A DNA stretch of 64,000 bases from Burkholderia arboris (lineage in GTDB: Bacteria > Pseudomonadota > Gammaproteobacteria > Burkholderiales > Burkholderiaceae): assembly GCF_902499125.1 (NCBI RefSeq), contig NZ_CABVPX010000018.1, positions 1-64,000 of the forward strand, read 5' to 3'. Positions 8,628-16,662 of this stretch are shown here, one piece after another. The translations under genes were made by a program, and so were the position numbers. The notes under the pieces are model-generated. The model saw only the letters and a program-made list of their open reading frames with translations, made no database searches and was not told the DNA's origin. Position 1 is the first letter of the stretch, and each line of letters starts with the position of its first letter.

Positions 8628-9287
8628 TTGAATTCGACGCAACGCGAAGCCGTCGGCGAAGCCTTTTCGCTCGACGCGATGCAGCATGCAAGAACCATGA
8701 CATGGCAGGCCGTCGACGCGATCGCCAAGGGCGTCCGGCCCGGCATGCGCGAATCGGAGGCCAACGCGCTGGGGCTGAGCGTGCTGAAGGAACTCGGCAT
8801 GGACCGGATCTGGCATCCGGTCCTCGTCCGCTTCGGCGAAAACACGTTGCGCACGTTCAAGGAGCGCTCGGTGGCGGACCCCGTCCTTGCCGCGGACGAC
8901 ATCTTCTTCATCGACCTCGGCGCCGTCTGGGCGAAGCACGAGGGCGATGCGGGCGCGACGTTCGTGTGTGGCGACGATCCGGACATGCATGCCTGTGCGC
9001 GTGCGGCAGGCGTGATCTACGGTGAAGTCGAGCATCACTGGCGAACCACCGGCTGCGCGGGCATCGCGCTGTACGAGTTCGCGGCGCAACGCGCCGACGC
9101 GCACGGCTTCCGGTTGAACGTCGACATCAAGGGCCATCGCGTCAGCGATTTCCCGCACGCGATCTACAAGGCTGGCAACCTCGGCGATTTCGACGCCGCG
9201 CCGGCCGCCGGGCTGTGGATCCTCGAAATCCAGATCGCCCACCCGACGCGTGCGTTCGGCGCATTCTACGAAGACCTGCTCGTCTAG
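8628..9287 (+). CDS. M24-family (aminopeptidase P/methionine aminopeptidase fold) metallopeptidase
   Basis: 219 residues, consisting of little more than the pita-bread catalytic domain. All five expected metal ligands appear present: Asp in FFIDLGA, Asp in HEGDAGATF, His in FPHAIYK or GHRVS, Glu in WILEIQ and Glu in GAFYEDLLV. The TTG at 8628 is chosen because GGGAG lies 7 bases upstream; no ATG or GTG is suitably placed. It lacks the N-terminal domain of creatinase or aminopeptidase P. The substrate is not predictable. The ModE-box-like repeat immediately upstream groups it with the porin, DUF2325 and the unknown protein at 18.1 kb. Confidence 0.8.
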   Translation: MNSTQREAVGEAFSLDAMQHARTMTWQAVDAIAKGVRPGMRESEANALGLSVLKELGMDRIWHPVLVRFGENTLRTFKERSVADPVLAADDIFFIDLGAVWAKHEGDAGATFVCGDDPDMHACARAAGVIYGEVEHHWRTTGCAGIALYEFAAQRADAHGFRLNVDIKGHRVSDFPHAIYKAGNLGDFDAAPAAGLWILEIQIAHPTRAFGAFYEDLLV

Positions 9288-9362
9288 GCGCGGCGCCCGG
9301 CCGGCGCGCGTCACGGGTGCGCATCGGCCGGGTCCGGAAACGACGACGGAGCCGCCGCGACC

Positions 9363-11810
9363 TCAGATGCTGATCGCGATCGGGCCTGCAAGCGGCGTGT
9401 AGCCGTCGTCGAACAGCAGCCACGCATCGTACTGGCCCGATGCAAGCGTGCTGTTCGCGGTCGACGAGAACAGCAGCGAGCCGGTGCTCTTGGGCAGGTA
9501 CGCCCACGACTTGTAGCCGCCCTTGGCCGGCTGCGCGCCGCGCGGATAGATGCCGACCCAGTTCTTCGGGCTGTGGCGCCACGGCGGCACGACGTAGTCG
9601 AACCGCAGCGTCCCGTACGACGACCCTTGCGACGCCAGCGCGGGGACGAACTTCCCGCTCGTGTTACCGATTGCCGAATCCGTCAGCAACGTGCCCGATT
9701 GCGTCTGGACACAGCCGGCGATACGGCGCAGGAAGTTCGGGTCGTTCGCGTCGCGGATGCTCGCGTCGTACCAGCCGGCGTCGCCGTACCACGTGACGGC
9801 CTGCGTCGCGCCGGCCGGCACACTGACCGATTGCGCGCTGTTCATCCCGTACGCGTTGTCGACGAGCTGGAACGTCGTCGCGCTCGAGCCGGCCGAGTTG
9901 TCGAGCGTGATCTGCACGTTGCCGTTCTGCACGTCGTAGCAGAGGCTGACTTCGGCGGTCGAACCCGCGTTTCCCGAGGCGCCGATGTTGCCGCGCAGCG
10001 TCTGCAGGAACCCGTTCGGTCCGTAGATCGAATAGTCGTAACCGCCCCCCGAATTCAGCGCGAGCGAATCCGTGAGACACGTCCCCGTGCCGGCACCGAT
10101 CGTGTACTGCCGCGGTGTCGTGCTCGTGCCGTCGACCCAGGCCTGCAGATGCACGCCGGCTGCGCCGGTGTTGGTCATCGTCAACCCGAGCGTCTTGCCG
10201 GACCGGTTGACCCGGCCCTGGACGAAGAACTCGTACGGCAGCCGGCACGCCGTGTTGCGGCCAGCCGTTTGCGCGGGGACCGCCGTGGTGGTCGCCGCGG
10301 GAATCGGGACCGTCGAGCCGTTCGGATTCATGTTGCTGGCCGCTGCCGGAATCGCCGGAATCGTCTGGTCGGGATTCGCGAAGTCGAACGCCGACGTCAG
10401 GTCGCCGCAGACTGCGCGACGCCACGGGGTGATGTTGGTCTCCTGCAGCCCGAAGCGCGCCTCCAGAAAGCGGATCACCGACGTGTGATCGAAGACCTGC
10501 GAGTTGACCTTGCCCCCCTTCGACCACGGCGAAATCACGAACATCGGCACGCGCGGGCCGAGCCCGATCGGCACGTCGCCGCTTGCCGAGCCGTCCGATG
10601 CGGCACCGCTGCCGGCGACGAATTCGGCGGCCGTCGAGATCGTCGACCGGCCGGTGCCGGCGGCGGCACTCGCCGGAACGGCCGGCGGCATATGGTCGAA
10701 CAGGCCGTCGTTTTCGTCGTACATCACGAGCAGCACCGTGCTGGCCCATACCGCCGGATTCGACGTCAGCGCATTGAGCACGTTGCTCACATACCATTCG
10801 CCGCCGCTCGCGGCCCACGACGGATGCTCGCAATACGCATAAGGCGCGGCGATCCACGACACCTGCGGCAGCGTGCCGTTCGCGACGTCGGCCCGCAGCT
10901 GGCTGAACAGATTCGTGTCGTATTCGGTGCCGCCGCCGGTCGGGTCGACCTGCGTGCCGTTGAGCGCCGGTGCGAGCGGATCATTGGCGCCGAGATTCTG
11001 GTACTGCTTGAAGTTCAGGATGACGTTGTCGCCGTAGTTGCCGTTCCACCAGAGATCGCTGCTGGAGCCGTTGGATTCGCCATAGCCATGCCCGGCGTCC
11101 AGCCCGTTGCCCTTGTCCTGGTAAAACTTCCACGTGACGCCGGCCGTGTTCAGGCGTTCCGGCATCGTGGTCCAGCCGGTGCCGGTCATCGTGTTGGTCG
11201 TATACGGCGAATAGCCGGCGACGTTGCCGCAGCAGCCGGTCCACAGATACAGGCGGTTCGGGTCCGTCGGGCCGAGCATCGAGCAGTGGTAGTCGTCGCA
11301 CACGGTGAATGCGCTCGCCAGCGCGTAGTAGAACGGGATGTCGTTCTGCGTGAAGTAGTACATCGTGCCGCTGGTCTTCGCCGCGACCCAGTTGTCGTAG
11401 CGGCCGTTGTTCCACGCGCTGTGCGTGCCGCTCCAGGTGTGATCCAGGTCGTTGTAGTACGTGTCGCCGTTCGCGACGCCGGAAACGGGCGGCGACGGGT
11501 TGAACGGAAACACGTAGGACAGCGCCGACGGCTGGCGCCAGACCGGATAGCCGCTGGAGATCACGACCGGCCGGGGATCGCCGAAGCCGCGTGCGCCGCG
11601 CAGCGTGCCGAGATAATGGTCGAACGACCGGTTCTCCTGCATCAGGATGACGACGTGCTGCACATCCTGGAGGGTGCCGGTGACGGTCGCCGCCGGGATC
11701 GACTGTGCGCGCAGGATGCTTTCGGGAAGCATGCCGGTGACGGCGGTGGCGCCTGCGAGCTTCAGCGCATCGGTGAGGAACTGACGTCGTGTCGTGGGTT
11801 TGTTTTGCAT
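9363..11810 (-). CDS. Phosphocholine-type phospholipase C, Tat-exported
   Basis: 815-residue secreted phosphoesterase. The N-terminus carries a twin-arginine signal (TTRRQFLTDALKLAGATAV). The phosphoesterase domain (residues about 45-470) begins with HVVILMQENRSFDHYLGT, containing the metal-binding Glu-Asn and the nucleophile region. Two C-terminal DUF756 beta domains follow (starting CRLPYEFFVQG and AEVSLCYDVQ), then an extra beta domain of about 100 residues ending YDAWLLFDDGYTPLAGP. The ATG at 11810 precedes the Tat signal. Family members hydrolyse phosphatidylcholine or sphingomyelin, releasing phosphocholine. Neighbouring genes for a phosphatase and a choline-binding protein fit use of that product. 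Confidence 0.93.
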   Translation of the reverse strand: MQNKPTTRRQFLTDALKLAGATAVTGMLPESILRAQSIPAATVTGTLQDVQHVVILMQENRSFDHYLGTLRGARGFGDPRPVVISSGYPVWRQPSALSYVFPFNPSPPVSGVANGDTYYNDLDHTWSGTHSAWNNGRYDNWVAAKTSGTMYYFTQNDIPFYYALASAFTVCDDYHCSMLGPTDPNRLYLWTGCCGNVAGYSPYTTNTMTGTGWTTMPERLNTAGVTWKFYQDKGNGLDAGHGYGESNGSSSDLWWNGNYGDNVILNFKQYQNLGANDPLAPALNGTQVDPTGGGTEYDTNLFSQLRADVANGTLPQVSWIAAPYAYCEHPSWAASGGEWYVSNVLNALTSNPAVWASTVLLVMYDENDGLFDHMPPAVPASAAAGTGRSTISTAAEFVAGSGAASDGSASGDVPIGLGPRVPMFVISPWSKGGKVNSQVFDHTSVIRFLEARFGLQETNITPWRRAVCGDLTSAFDFANPDQTIPAIPAAASNMNPNGSTVPIPAATTTAVPAQTAGRNTACRLPYEFFVQGRVNRSGKTLGLTMTNTGAAGVHLQAWVDGTSTTPRQYTIGAGTGTCLTDSLALNSGGGYDYSIYGPNGFLQTLRGNIGASGNAGSTAEVSLCYDVQNGNVQITLDNSAGSSATTFQLVDNAYGMNSAQSVSVPAGATQAVTWYGDAGWYDASIRDANDPNFLRRIAGCVQTQSGTLLTDSAIGNTSGKFVPALASQGSSYGTLRFDYVVPPWRHSPKNWVGIYPRGAQPAKGGYKSWAYLPKSTGSLLFSSTANSTLASGQYDAWLLFDDGYTPLAGPIAISI

Positions 11811-11848
11811 GATCGCTTTTCCTGGGTGGCGGGTTGGGCTTGTGCCGG

Positions 11849-12010
11849 TCAGTGACACTCGCTGGCGCAGTGAATGACCGGCGCGGATGCCGGCCCCGAT
11901 GCCGGCGCGCGCGCGGCGGCGACGGTGCCCGCGGCGCCCGGGTCGCCGTCGCCGCAAGCGGCCAGCGTGCACAGGAGCGCGATCATGAAAACGCCGCGCC
12001 AGGGCGGCAT
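11849..12010 (-). CDS. Small putative lipoprotein
   Basis: About 53 residues: MPPWRGVFMIALLCTLAACG gives a short basic n-region, hydrophobic core and LAAC lipobox. A small Ala/Pro-rich tail ends in CASECH, with two further cysteines. The start is uncertain: an upstream in-frame ATG at 12109 has a strong GGAGGAG 2 bases before it, but would put 33 charged residues ahead of the signal. It lies between the phosphatase and phospholipase genes in the same direction, so it is probably cotranscribed. Function unknown; it might help secrete or tether the phospholipase. Confidence 0.5.
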   Translation of the reverse strand: MPPWRGVFMIALLCTLAACGDGDPGAAGTVAAARAPASGPASAPVIHCASECH

Positions 12011-12154
12011 ATGGCTTGCCGCACGGCGAGGCGGGACGACATGCTTCCGATTCGATTCGAATCGGATTCCTGATTGATCGGGGTGAATACTGCGTGCTCC
12101 GTCTTTCATTTCTCCTCCAGACATGAAAATGGACAGCAGAGAGTAGCGCCCGAA

Positions 12155-12835
12155 TCAGAACAACTTCATGACAGGCCAGCCGCGTTTGCCGGCCACCTGA
12201 GAGAGCCTCGAGTCGGGATTGGTCGCGACCGGATGCGTGACGTAGTCGAGCAGCGGCACGTCGTTGATCGAATCGCTGTAGAAGTAGGTTCGTTCGAAAT
12301 CGGAGGGTATGTAACCCAGCGATCTCAGCCATGCAGCCGTGCGCACGATCTTGCCTTCTCGGAAGCTCGGCACGCCGACACTGCGCCCGGTGAACTGCCC
12401 GGCCGGCGTGCCGTCGTCGGTATCGAGCTCGATGCCGAGCAGATGCTCGATCCCGAACTCGGCCGCGATCGGCCGCGTGACGAACACGTTGGTCGCCGTC
12501 ACGATGCAGCACAGGTCGCCGCTCTCGCGATGCCGGTCGACCAGCGCGCGTGCTTCCGCCGTAATCGCCGGCCGGATCACCTCGTGCATGAACTGCGCAT
12601 GCCAGCGTTCGAGTTGCTCGCGCGAGTAGCGCGTGAGCGGCGCGAGCGTCACGGCGAGATACGCGTCCATGTCGAGCGTGCCGGCCGCATAGTGGCCGTA
12701 GTGCTCGTCGATCAGCGCCGTATGCGCGTCGTCCTCCTGCCAGCCGACCCGCGTGATGAAGCGGCTCCAGGCCTGGTCGCTGTCGAGTGGCAGCAGCGTG
12801 TGATCGAGATCGAACAGCGCGAGATTCTTGTGCAT
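12155..12835 (-). CDS. HAD-superfamily subfamily IB phosphatase (possible phosphocholine phosphatase)
   Basis: 226-residue HAD hydrolase. Motif I is FDLDHTLLPLDSD with the nucleophile and acid Asp (residues 9 and 11). Motif II Thr lies in CCIVTATN, motif III Lys in FREGKIVR, and motif IV is YSDSINDVPLLD. No signal peptide, so cytoplasmic. It sits 23 bp behind a choline-binding-protein gene and ahead of the phospholipase C, an arrangement suggesting that it dephosphorylates phosphocholine or a related phosphomonoester. Phosphoserine and other small phosphates remain possible. Family assignment is firm; substrate is inferred from context. Confidence 0.85.
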   Translation of the reverse strand: MHKNLALFDLDHTLLPLDSDQAWSRFITRVGWQEDDAHTALIDEHYGHYAAGTLDMDAYLAVTLAPLTRYSREQLERWHAQFMHEVIRPAITAEARALVDRHRESGDLCCIVTATNVFVTRPIAAEFGIEHLLGIELDTDDGTPAGQFTGRSVGVPSFREGKIVRTAAWLRSLGYIPSDFERTYFYSDSINDVPLLDYVTHPVATNPDSRLSQVAGKRGWPVMKLF

Positions 12836-12858
12836 GGGTTATTCCTTGTATTGCGGAT

Positions 12859-13803
12859 TTACGCACCGATGAGCTTTTCGATCGCGTCCTTCGCGTTCTT
12901 CCCGTCGATGGTCGTGACGCCGTCGAGCCACTTCGACAGCACGCCGGGGTTCTTCTTCACCCACTCCTTCGCGACCGCGACTGGATCTGCATGATTCATG
13001 ATCGGCACCATCAGCTGGTTCTCTTCGTTGGTCGTGAATTTCAGGTTGGTCAGCAGGTGGCCGACGTTCGGGCAGCGTTCGAGATAGCCGGGCGTGACGA
13101 GCGTGTAGACCTTTGCCGAGCCGTAATTCGGGCCGAACACGGTGTCGCCGCCGTCGAGATACGCGATCTTGAAGTTGATGTTCATCGGATGCGGCTCCCA
13201 GGCCAGGAACACGATCATCCGGTGTTCCTGCACCGCGCGCGTGACCTGCACGAGCATCCCGGCTTCGCTCGATTCGACCAGCTTGAAGCCGCCGAGCCCG
13301 AATTCGTTCTTGTCGATCATTCGCTGGACCAGCGCATTGCCGTTGTTGCCGGCGCCGATCCCGTAGATCTTGCCGTCGAGCTGGTCGCGGAATCGGGCGA
13401 TGTCGGCAAAGCTCTTGAGGCCCTGGTCGGCCGCGTATTGCGGCACGGCCAGCGTGTAGCGCGCGCCGACCAGGTTCGGCTGCGGCAACTGGTGAACGGC
13501 GCCGGCATCGACGAACGGCTTCACCGTCGGCGTCATGCTCGGATCCCAGTAGCCGAGGAATGCATCGATCTGGGCCTTCTTCACGCCGGCCAGCACGATC
13601 GGCGGCGACGCGATCGTCTTGGTCGCCTCGTAGCCGAGACCGTCCAGCAGCATCATCGCGACGCCGGTGGTCGCCGCGATGTCGCTCCAGCCGACATCGC
13701 CGAGCGTCACCTTCTTGCAGACGTCGCTTTCCGACGCGTGAACGGGGGCTGTTGCCAATGCCGCCAGCAGGGTTGCAGCGAGCATCCATACCTTCTTGAT
13801 CAT
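12859..13803 (-). CDS. Choline/betaine ABC transporter periplasmic binding protein (ChoX/OpuAC type)
   Basis: 314-residue periplasmic binding protein with signal peptide MIKKVWMLAATLLAALATAPVHA. The mature part starts with KVTLGDVGWSDIAATTGVA and contains FLGYWDPSM and VFLAWEPHPMN, aromatic-rich stretches that in ChoX-type proteins line the cationic choline pocket. No permease or ATPase gene is nearby, so it must share one encoded elsewhere. It heads the minus-strand unit with the phosphatase and phospholipase. The leader region contains tandem CGCA repeats that may be a regulator site. Confidence 0.88.
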   Translation of the reverse strand: MIKKVWMLAATLLAALATAPVHASESDVCKKVTLGDVGWSDIAATTGVAMMLLDGLGYEATKTIASPPIVLAGVKKAQIDAFLGYWDPSMTPTVKPFVDAGAVHQLPQPNLVGARYTLAVPQYAADQGLKSFADIARFRDQLDGKIYGIGAGNNGNALVQRMIDKNEFGLGGFKLVESSEAGMLVQVTRAVQEHRMIVFLAWEPHPMNINFKIAYLDGGDTVFGPNYGSAKVYTLVTPGYLERCPNVGHLLTNLKFTTNEENQLMVPIMNHADPVAVAKEWVKKNPGVLSKWLDGVTTIDGKNAKDAIEKLIGA

Positions 13804-13927
13804 GTTGGTCTCCTAAGCAAGTGTTTCGGATCGTGTTGCCTGATTGGTCTGACGATTGATCGTGTGGATCAGATGAAACAAACGAACTTGGGTCTGGCTT
13901 TGTCGTTTTGCGTACCGTATATTAGAA

Positions 13928-13954
13928 CGCACAAAATCGCAAGATCGCACAAAA
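13928..13954. promoter_or_regulatory. Direct repeats upstream of the choline-binding-protein operon
   Basis: CGCACAAAA occurs twice with 18-bp spacing (13928-13936 and 13946-13954), with CGCAAGAT between them. Read on the minus strand these are TTTTGTGCG direct repeats, about 125 bp upstream of the binding-protein start codon. DeoR-type regulators commonly use direct repeats, and a DeoR gene lies at 14.8 kb, so it is a candidate. The divergent mgtC-like gene could also be served. Confidence 0.45.
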
Positions 13955-14064
13955 ATACAACTCGCCGCTCGCCGGATGCGACGGCGGCGGGATGAAGTCC
14001 GGACAAGCCGGGGCGGCCGGGACGGGCGCCTCATCAAGCAGATCGACAGAAAGAGGAGACCTCG

Positions 14065-14745
14065 ATGATCAGTCAAATGGAAATCATTTCCCGCCTGTTG
14101 CTGGCGGCCTTGCTCGGCAGCATCGTCGGCATCGAGCGCGAGCGGTTGTCGTGGGCGGCCGGGTTGCGCACGCACATGCTGGTCGCCGTGGGCGCCGCGC
14201 TCGTGATGATCGTGTCGGCGTTCGGCTTCGCGGATATCCAGGATGCGAAGAACGTGTCGCTGGACCCGTCGCGCGTCGCTGCGCAGGTCGTGTCGGGCAT
14301 CGGCTTTCTCGGCGCAGGGTCGATCATGCTGCGCGGCGAGATCATCCGCGGGCTGACGACGGCGGCGAGCCTGTGGGTGGTCGCGGCGGTCGGGCTGGCC
14401 GTGGGCGGTGGGATGTACGTGGCCTCGATCGCCGCGACGGCGATCGTGCTGGCGATCCTGGCCGGGCTGAAGCCGATCGAGAAGCGCTTTTTCGTCGCGC
14501 GGCAGCGCTGGGGCGTGCGCATCCTCGCGAGTCGCGGCGCCGTGAAACTGACGTCGTTGCAGGCGATGCCGGGCATCGACCAGGCGCGGATCGTCCAGTT
14601 CATCATCGAGCAGGACGACGCGGCGCCCGACGACGACCGCATCCACGTGGTGTTTTCGAAGATGACGAGCAGCGAGTTCCAGGTGGTCCGTCAATCCCTG
14701 CAGACCCTCGTCGGCATCAAAAAGATGGAGGAAAGCGCTGGGTAG
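14065..14745 (+). CDS. MgtC/SapB-family inner-membrane protein
   Basis: 226 residues. The N-terminal MgtC domain (residues 5-140) has the family signatures GSIVGIERERL, GLRTHMLVAVGAAL and GIGFLGAGSIM, with four to five membrane helices. A soluble ACT-like tail follows (residues 150-226). MgtC proteins modulate ATP synthase or Mg/phosphate homeostasis and often matter in intracellular survival, but this branch is not necessarily the virulence-associated one. RBS AGAGGAGA precedes the ATG. A DeoR gene follows 44 bp later in the same direction and may be cotranscribed. Confidence 0.9.
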   Translation: MISQMEIISRLLLAALLGSIVGIERERLSWAAGLRTHMLVAVGAALVMIVSAFGFADIQDAKNVSLDPSRVAAQVVSGIGFLGAGSIMLRGEIIRGLTTAASLWVVAAVGLAVGGGMYVASIAATAIVLAILAGLKPIEKRFFVARQRWGVRILASRGAVKLTSLQAMPGIDQARIVQFIIEQDDAAPDDDRIHVVFSKMTSSEFQVVRQSLQTLVGIKKMEESAG

Positions 14746-14789
14746 ACGGTCGTTCGAATAAGATTGACAGACATTTCCGAGGATATTTC

Positions 14790-15557
14790 ATGTGGCAAGA
14801 AGAGCGATACCAGAGGATCCGGCTTCTGTTATCGAAGATGCAGCGCGTTTCCACCGACCGGATCATGGCCGATCTGAACGTCTCGCGGGAAACCGTGCGC
14901 CGCGACCTCGTCGACCTCGAGGCGCTCGGTGAACTGAAGCGCGTGCATGGCGGCGCGGTGCAGGTGGGCGACGAAGCGCCGATCGCCGAGCGCGCGCAGA
15001 CGCACGTGAAGGCGAAGCTGTCGATCGCGCGCGCGGCGGCACGGCTCGTCACGGGCTCGCAGACGCTGTTCATCGACGCGGGGACCACCACCACGCTGCT
15101 GGCCGAGGAACTGGCGAAGCTGTCGGGCCTCACGATCATCACGAATTCGATCGACGTCGCGCTGAAGATGCGGTCGAGCGACCCGGAGCAAGGGAAGAAC
15201 GAAACGATCCTGCTCGGCGGGATGATCGGCAGCCGCGCGGCCGCAACGGTCGGTGACGGCACGGTTGCCGAAATCTTCCGCTACCGCGCCGATCTCGCGC
15301 TGCTGTCGCCGGTCGGCGTCGACCATGTTCGCGGTGCGACGAACTACGACCGGATGGAAACCGAGGTGGCGCGCGCAATGGTCAGCAACGCGGCGGAGGT
15401 CGCGATCCTGGCCGATTTCAGCAAGCTCGGCACGAACAGCCGGATCGGCTTCTGCGAGCCGGCACGGATCGGCACGCTGGTGACCGACCAGAAGGCGGAG
15501 TCGGTCGACAGCTACAAGAGCATCAGGAAGGCGATCCGGAACATCGTGCTTTCATAG
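14790..15557 (+). CDS. DeoR/GlpR-family transcriptional regulator
   Basis: 255 residues with an N-terminal DeoR helix-turn-helix (VSTDRIMADLNVSRETVRRDLVDLE, residues 18-42, then GELKRVHGGAV). The C-terminal sensor domain has the phosphosugar-binding signatures IDAGTTTTLLAEEL and ILGGMIGSRAAATVGDGTV. The ATG at 14790 has GAGGA 6 bases upstream; the frame continues open upstream but over the mgtC gene. DeoR regulators usually respond to phosphorylated sugars. Here the only nearby candidates for control are the choline/phospholipase operon and the mgtC-like gene. Confidence 0.9.
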   Translation: MWQEERYQRIRLLLSKMQRVSTDRIMADLNVSRETVRRDLVDLEALGELKRVHGGAVQVGDEAPIAERAQTHVKAKLSIARAAARLVTGSQTLFIDAGTTTTLLAEELAKLSGLTIITNSIDVALKMRSSDPEQGKNETILLGGMIGSRAAATVGDGTVAEIFRYRADLALLSPVGVDHVRGATNYDRMETEVARAMVSNAAEVAILADFSKLGTNSRIGFCEPARIGTLVTDQKAESVDSYKSIRKAIRNIVLS

Positions 15558-15634
15558 CGCCTGCAGGCGCGGGGCACGACCGGCTGCCGTATACCGCTCA
15601 TGCGGCGCGCATTCTGCCAGCCGGCCTTTTCGCG

Positions 15635-15660
15635 GCGTAATATATCCGCCGATACAACGC
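15635..15660. promoter_or_regulatory. Weak ModE-box-like repeat, copy E
   Basis: GCGTAATATA-N6-GATACAACGC matches 12 of 20 arm positions of the 26-bp consensus, 37 bp before the molybdopterin-domain gene. Weaker than the other copies, but its placement before the ModE-like gene pair is suggestive. Confidence 0.3.
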
Positions 15661-15697
15661 AGGCCCGCCACCCGGCGGGCCGTCACGGAGGCGGGCG

Positions 15698-16189
15698 ATG
15701 GAGATGGCAGGGACGGCGGCGCCTTCGGCGCATCAGGCGGCGGCAGGTTCGATTGCGCTGACGGGCGCATTCGTGCGGCCGATGACGGTGACGCTCGACG
15801 ATCTGCGCCGGCACGCGAGCGCGATGGCCGAGCCGTTCGACCTGCGCTGCTTCACGACGAACCGCTTCATCCGCTCGGTCGCGCCGTATCGCGGCGCGCG
15901 GCTGAAGGACCTGCTCGACGCGGCCGGGCTGCGCAACGACGAGCCCGGCGACTTCAAGCGAATGGTATTCATCGCGCATGCGCACGACGGCTATGCGGTC
16001 ACGTTCTCGTGGCACGAGCTGTTCAATACACCTGTCGGCGAACACGTGATCGTTGCGTTCGAATGCGGCGATGCGCCGCTGTCGATCGAGGACGGTGCGC
16101 CGCTGCTGTTCTCGGGCGCCGACCTGCTGCCCGCGCCGCGCCACGTGAAGCGGCTGGCCGGCATCGTCGCGCGCGTGCTCGAGATCTGA
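15698..16189 (+). CDS. Small molybdopterin-binding (sulfite-oxidase-fold) domain protein
   Basis: 163 residues, matching the oxidoreductase molybdopterin-binding fold. The core LRCFTTNRFIRSVAPYRGARLKDLLDAAGL contains the cysteine at the usual Mo-ligand position and the arginine-rich cofactor contact. There is no Tat or Sec signal, unlike periplasmic YedY/SuoX enzymes, and no cytochrome or dimerisation domain. GGAGG precedes the ATG. The ModE-like regulator follows 78 bp downstream, probably in the same unit. It may be a minimal enzyme or a cofactor-binding/sensor protein. Confidence 0.75.
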   Translation: MEMAGTAAPSAHQAAAGSIALTGAFVRPMTVTLDDLRRHASAMAEPFDLRCFTTNRFIRSVAPYRGARLKDLLDAAGLRNDEPGDFKRMVFIAHAHDGYAVTFSWHELFNTPVGEHVIVAFECGDAPLSIEDGAPLLFSGADLLPAPRHVKRLAGIVARVLEI

Positions 16190-16267
16190 TCGCGACGCGC
16201 GCGCTGCCGGCGTTCGCGGCGGCGGCCATCGTGTATGCTTGCCCGCATCGATCTAACGGCGGACAAG

Positions 16268-16633
16268 ATGAAGACTTCGGCACACCCCAAGCCTGAGGTG
16301 CGGTTCAGGATGCGTATCCAGCAGGCCGATACGATCGCGCTCGGCCCGGGCAAGGTCGCGCTGCTCGAAGCGGTGCGCGAGCACGGCTCGATTTCGGCGG
16401 CGGCGCGCAGTCTGAAGATGTCGTACCGGCGTGCGTGGCTGCTGATGGACGAGCTGAACCGCTCGCTGAAATCGCCGGCGACGGTGTCCGAGCATGGCGG
16501 GCAGAGCGGAGGCGGCAGCGTGCTGACGCCGGTTGGCGAAGAGATCATCCGCCTCTATCGCGGGATCGAGGAACGCGCGTATGCGGCCTGCGCGGACGAG
16601 ATCGCCGCGCTCACGAAAATGGTGCGCCGCTGA
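16268..16633 (+). CDS. One-domain ModE-like winged-helix regulator
   Basis: 121 residues equal to the N-terminal DNA-binding domain of ModE: IALGPGKVALLEAVREHGSISAAARSLKMSYRRAWLLMDELN followed by a wing with SGGGSVLTPVGEEIIRLYR. The molybdate-binding Di-MOP domains of full ModE are absent, so either it works with a separate sensor or it responds differently. The ATG at 16268 is used; an in-frame ATG at 16235 is possible. It lies directly behind the molybdopterin-domain gene. ModE-box-like repeats at 6.9, 8.6, 18.1 and 18.7 kb are its most obvious targets. Confidence 0.85.
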   Translation: MKTSAHPKPEVRFRMRIQQADTIALGPGKVALLEAVREHGSISAAARSLKMSYRRAWLLMDELNRSLKSPATVSEHGGQSGGGSVLTPVGEEIIRLYRGIEERAYAACADEIAALTKMVRR

Positions 16634-16662
16634 AAGACGCATCGCACCGAGGCTGGCGCCGG

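Noticed and set aside
9573..11855. 760-codon open frame antisense to the phospholipase gene
   Set aside because: Arg/Val/Ala repeats with no recognisable motif; a shadow of the real gene.
11811..12866. Upstream extension of the phospholipase frame to 1167 codons
   Set aside because: It crosses the phosphatase and lipoprotein genes in a non-coding frame; the Tat signal marks the true start at 11810.
13992..14789. Upstream extension of the DeoR gene frame
   Set aside because: Overlaps the whole mgtC-like gene in another frame; GAGGA and the family N-terminus support 14790.
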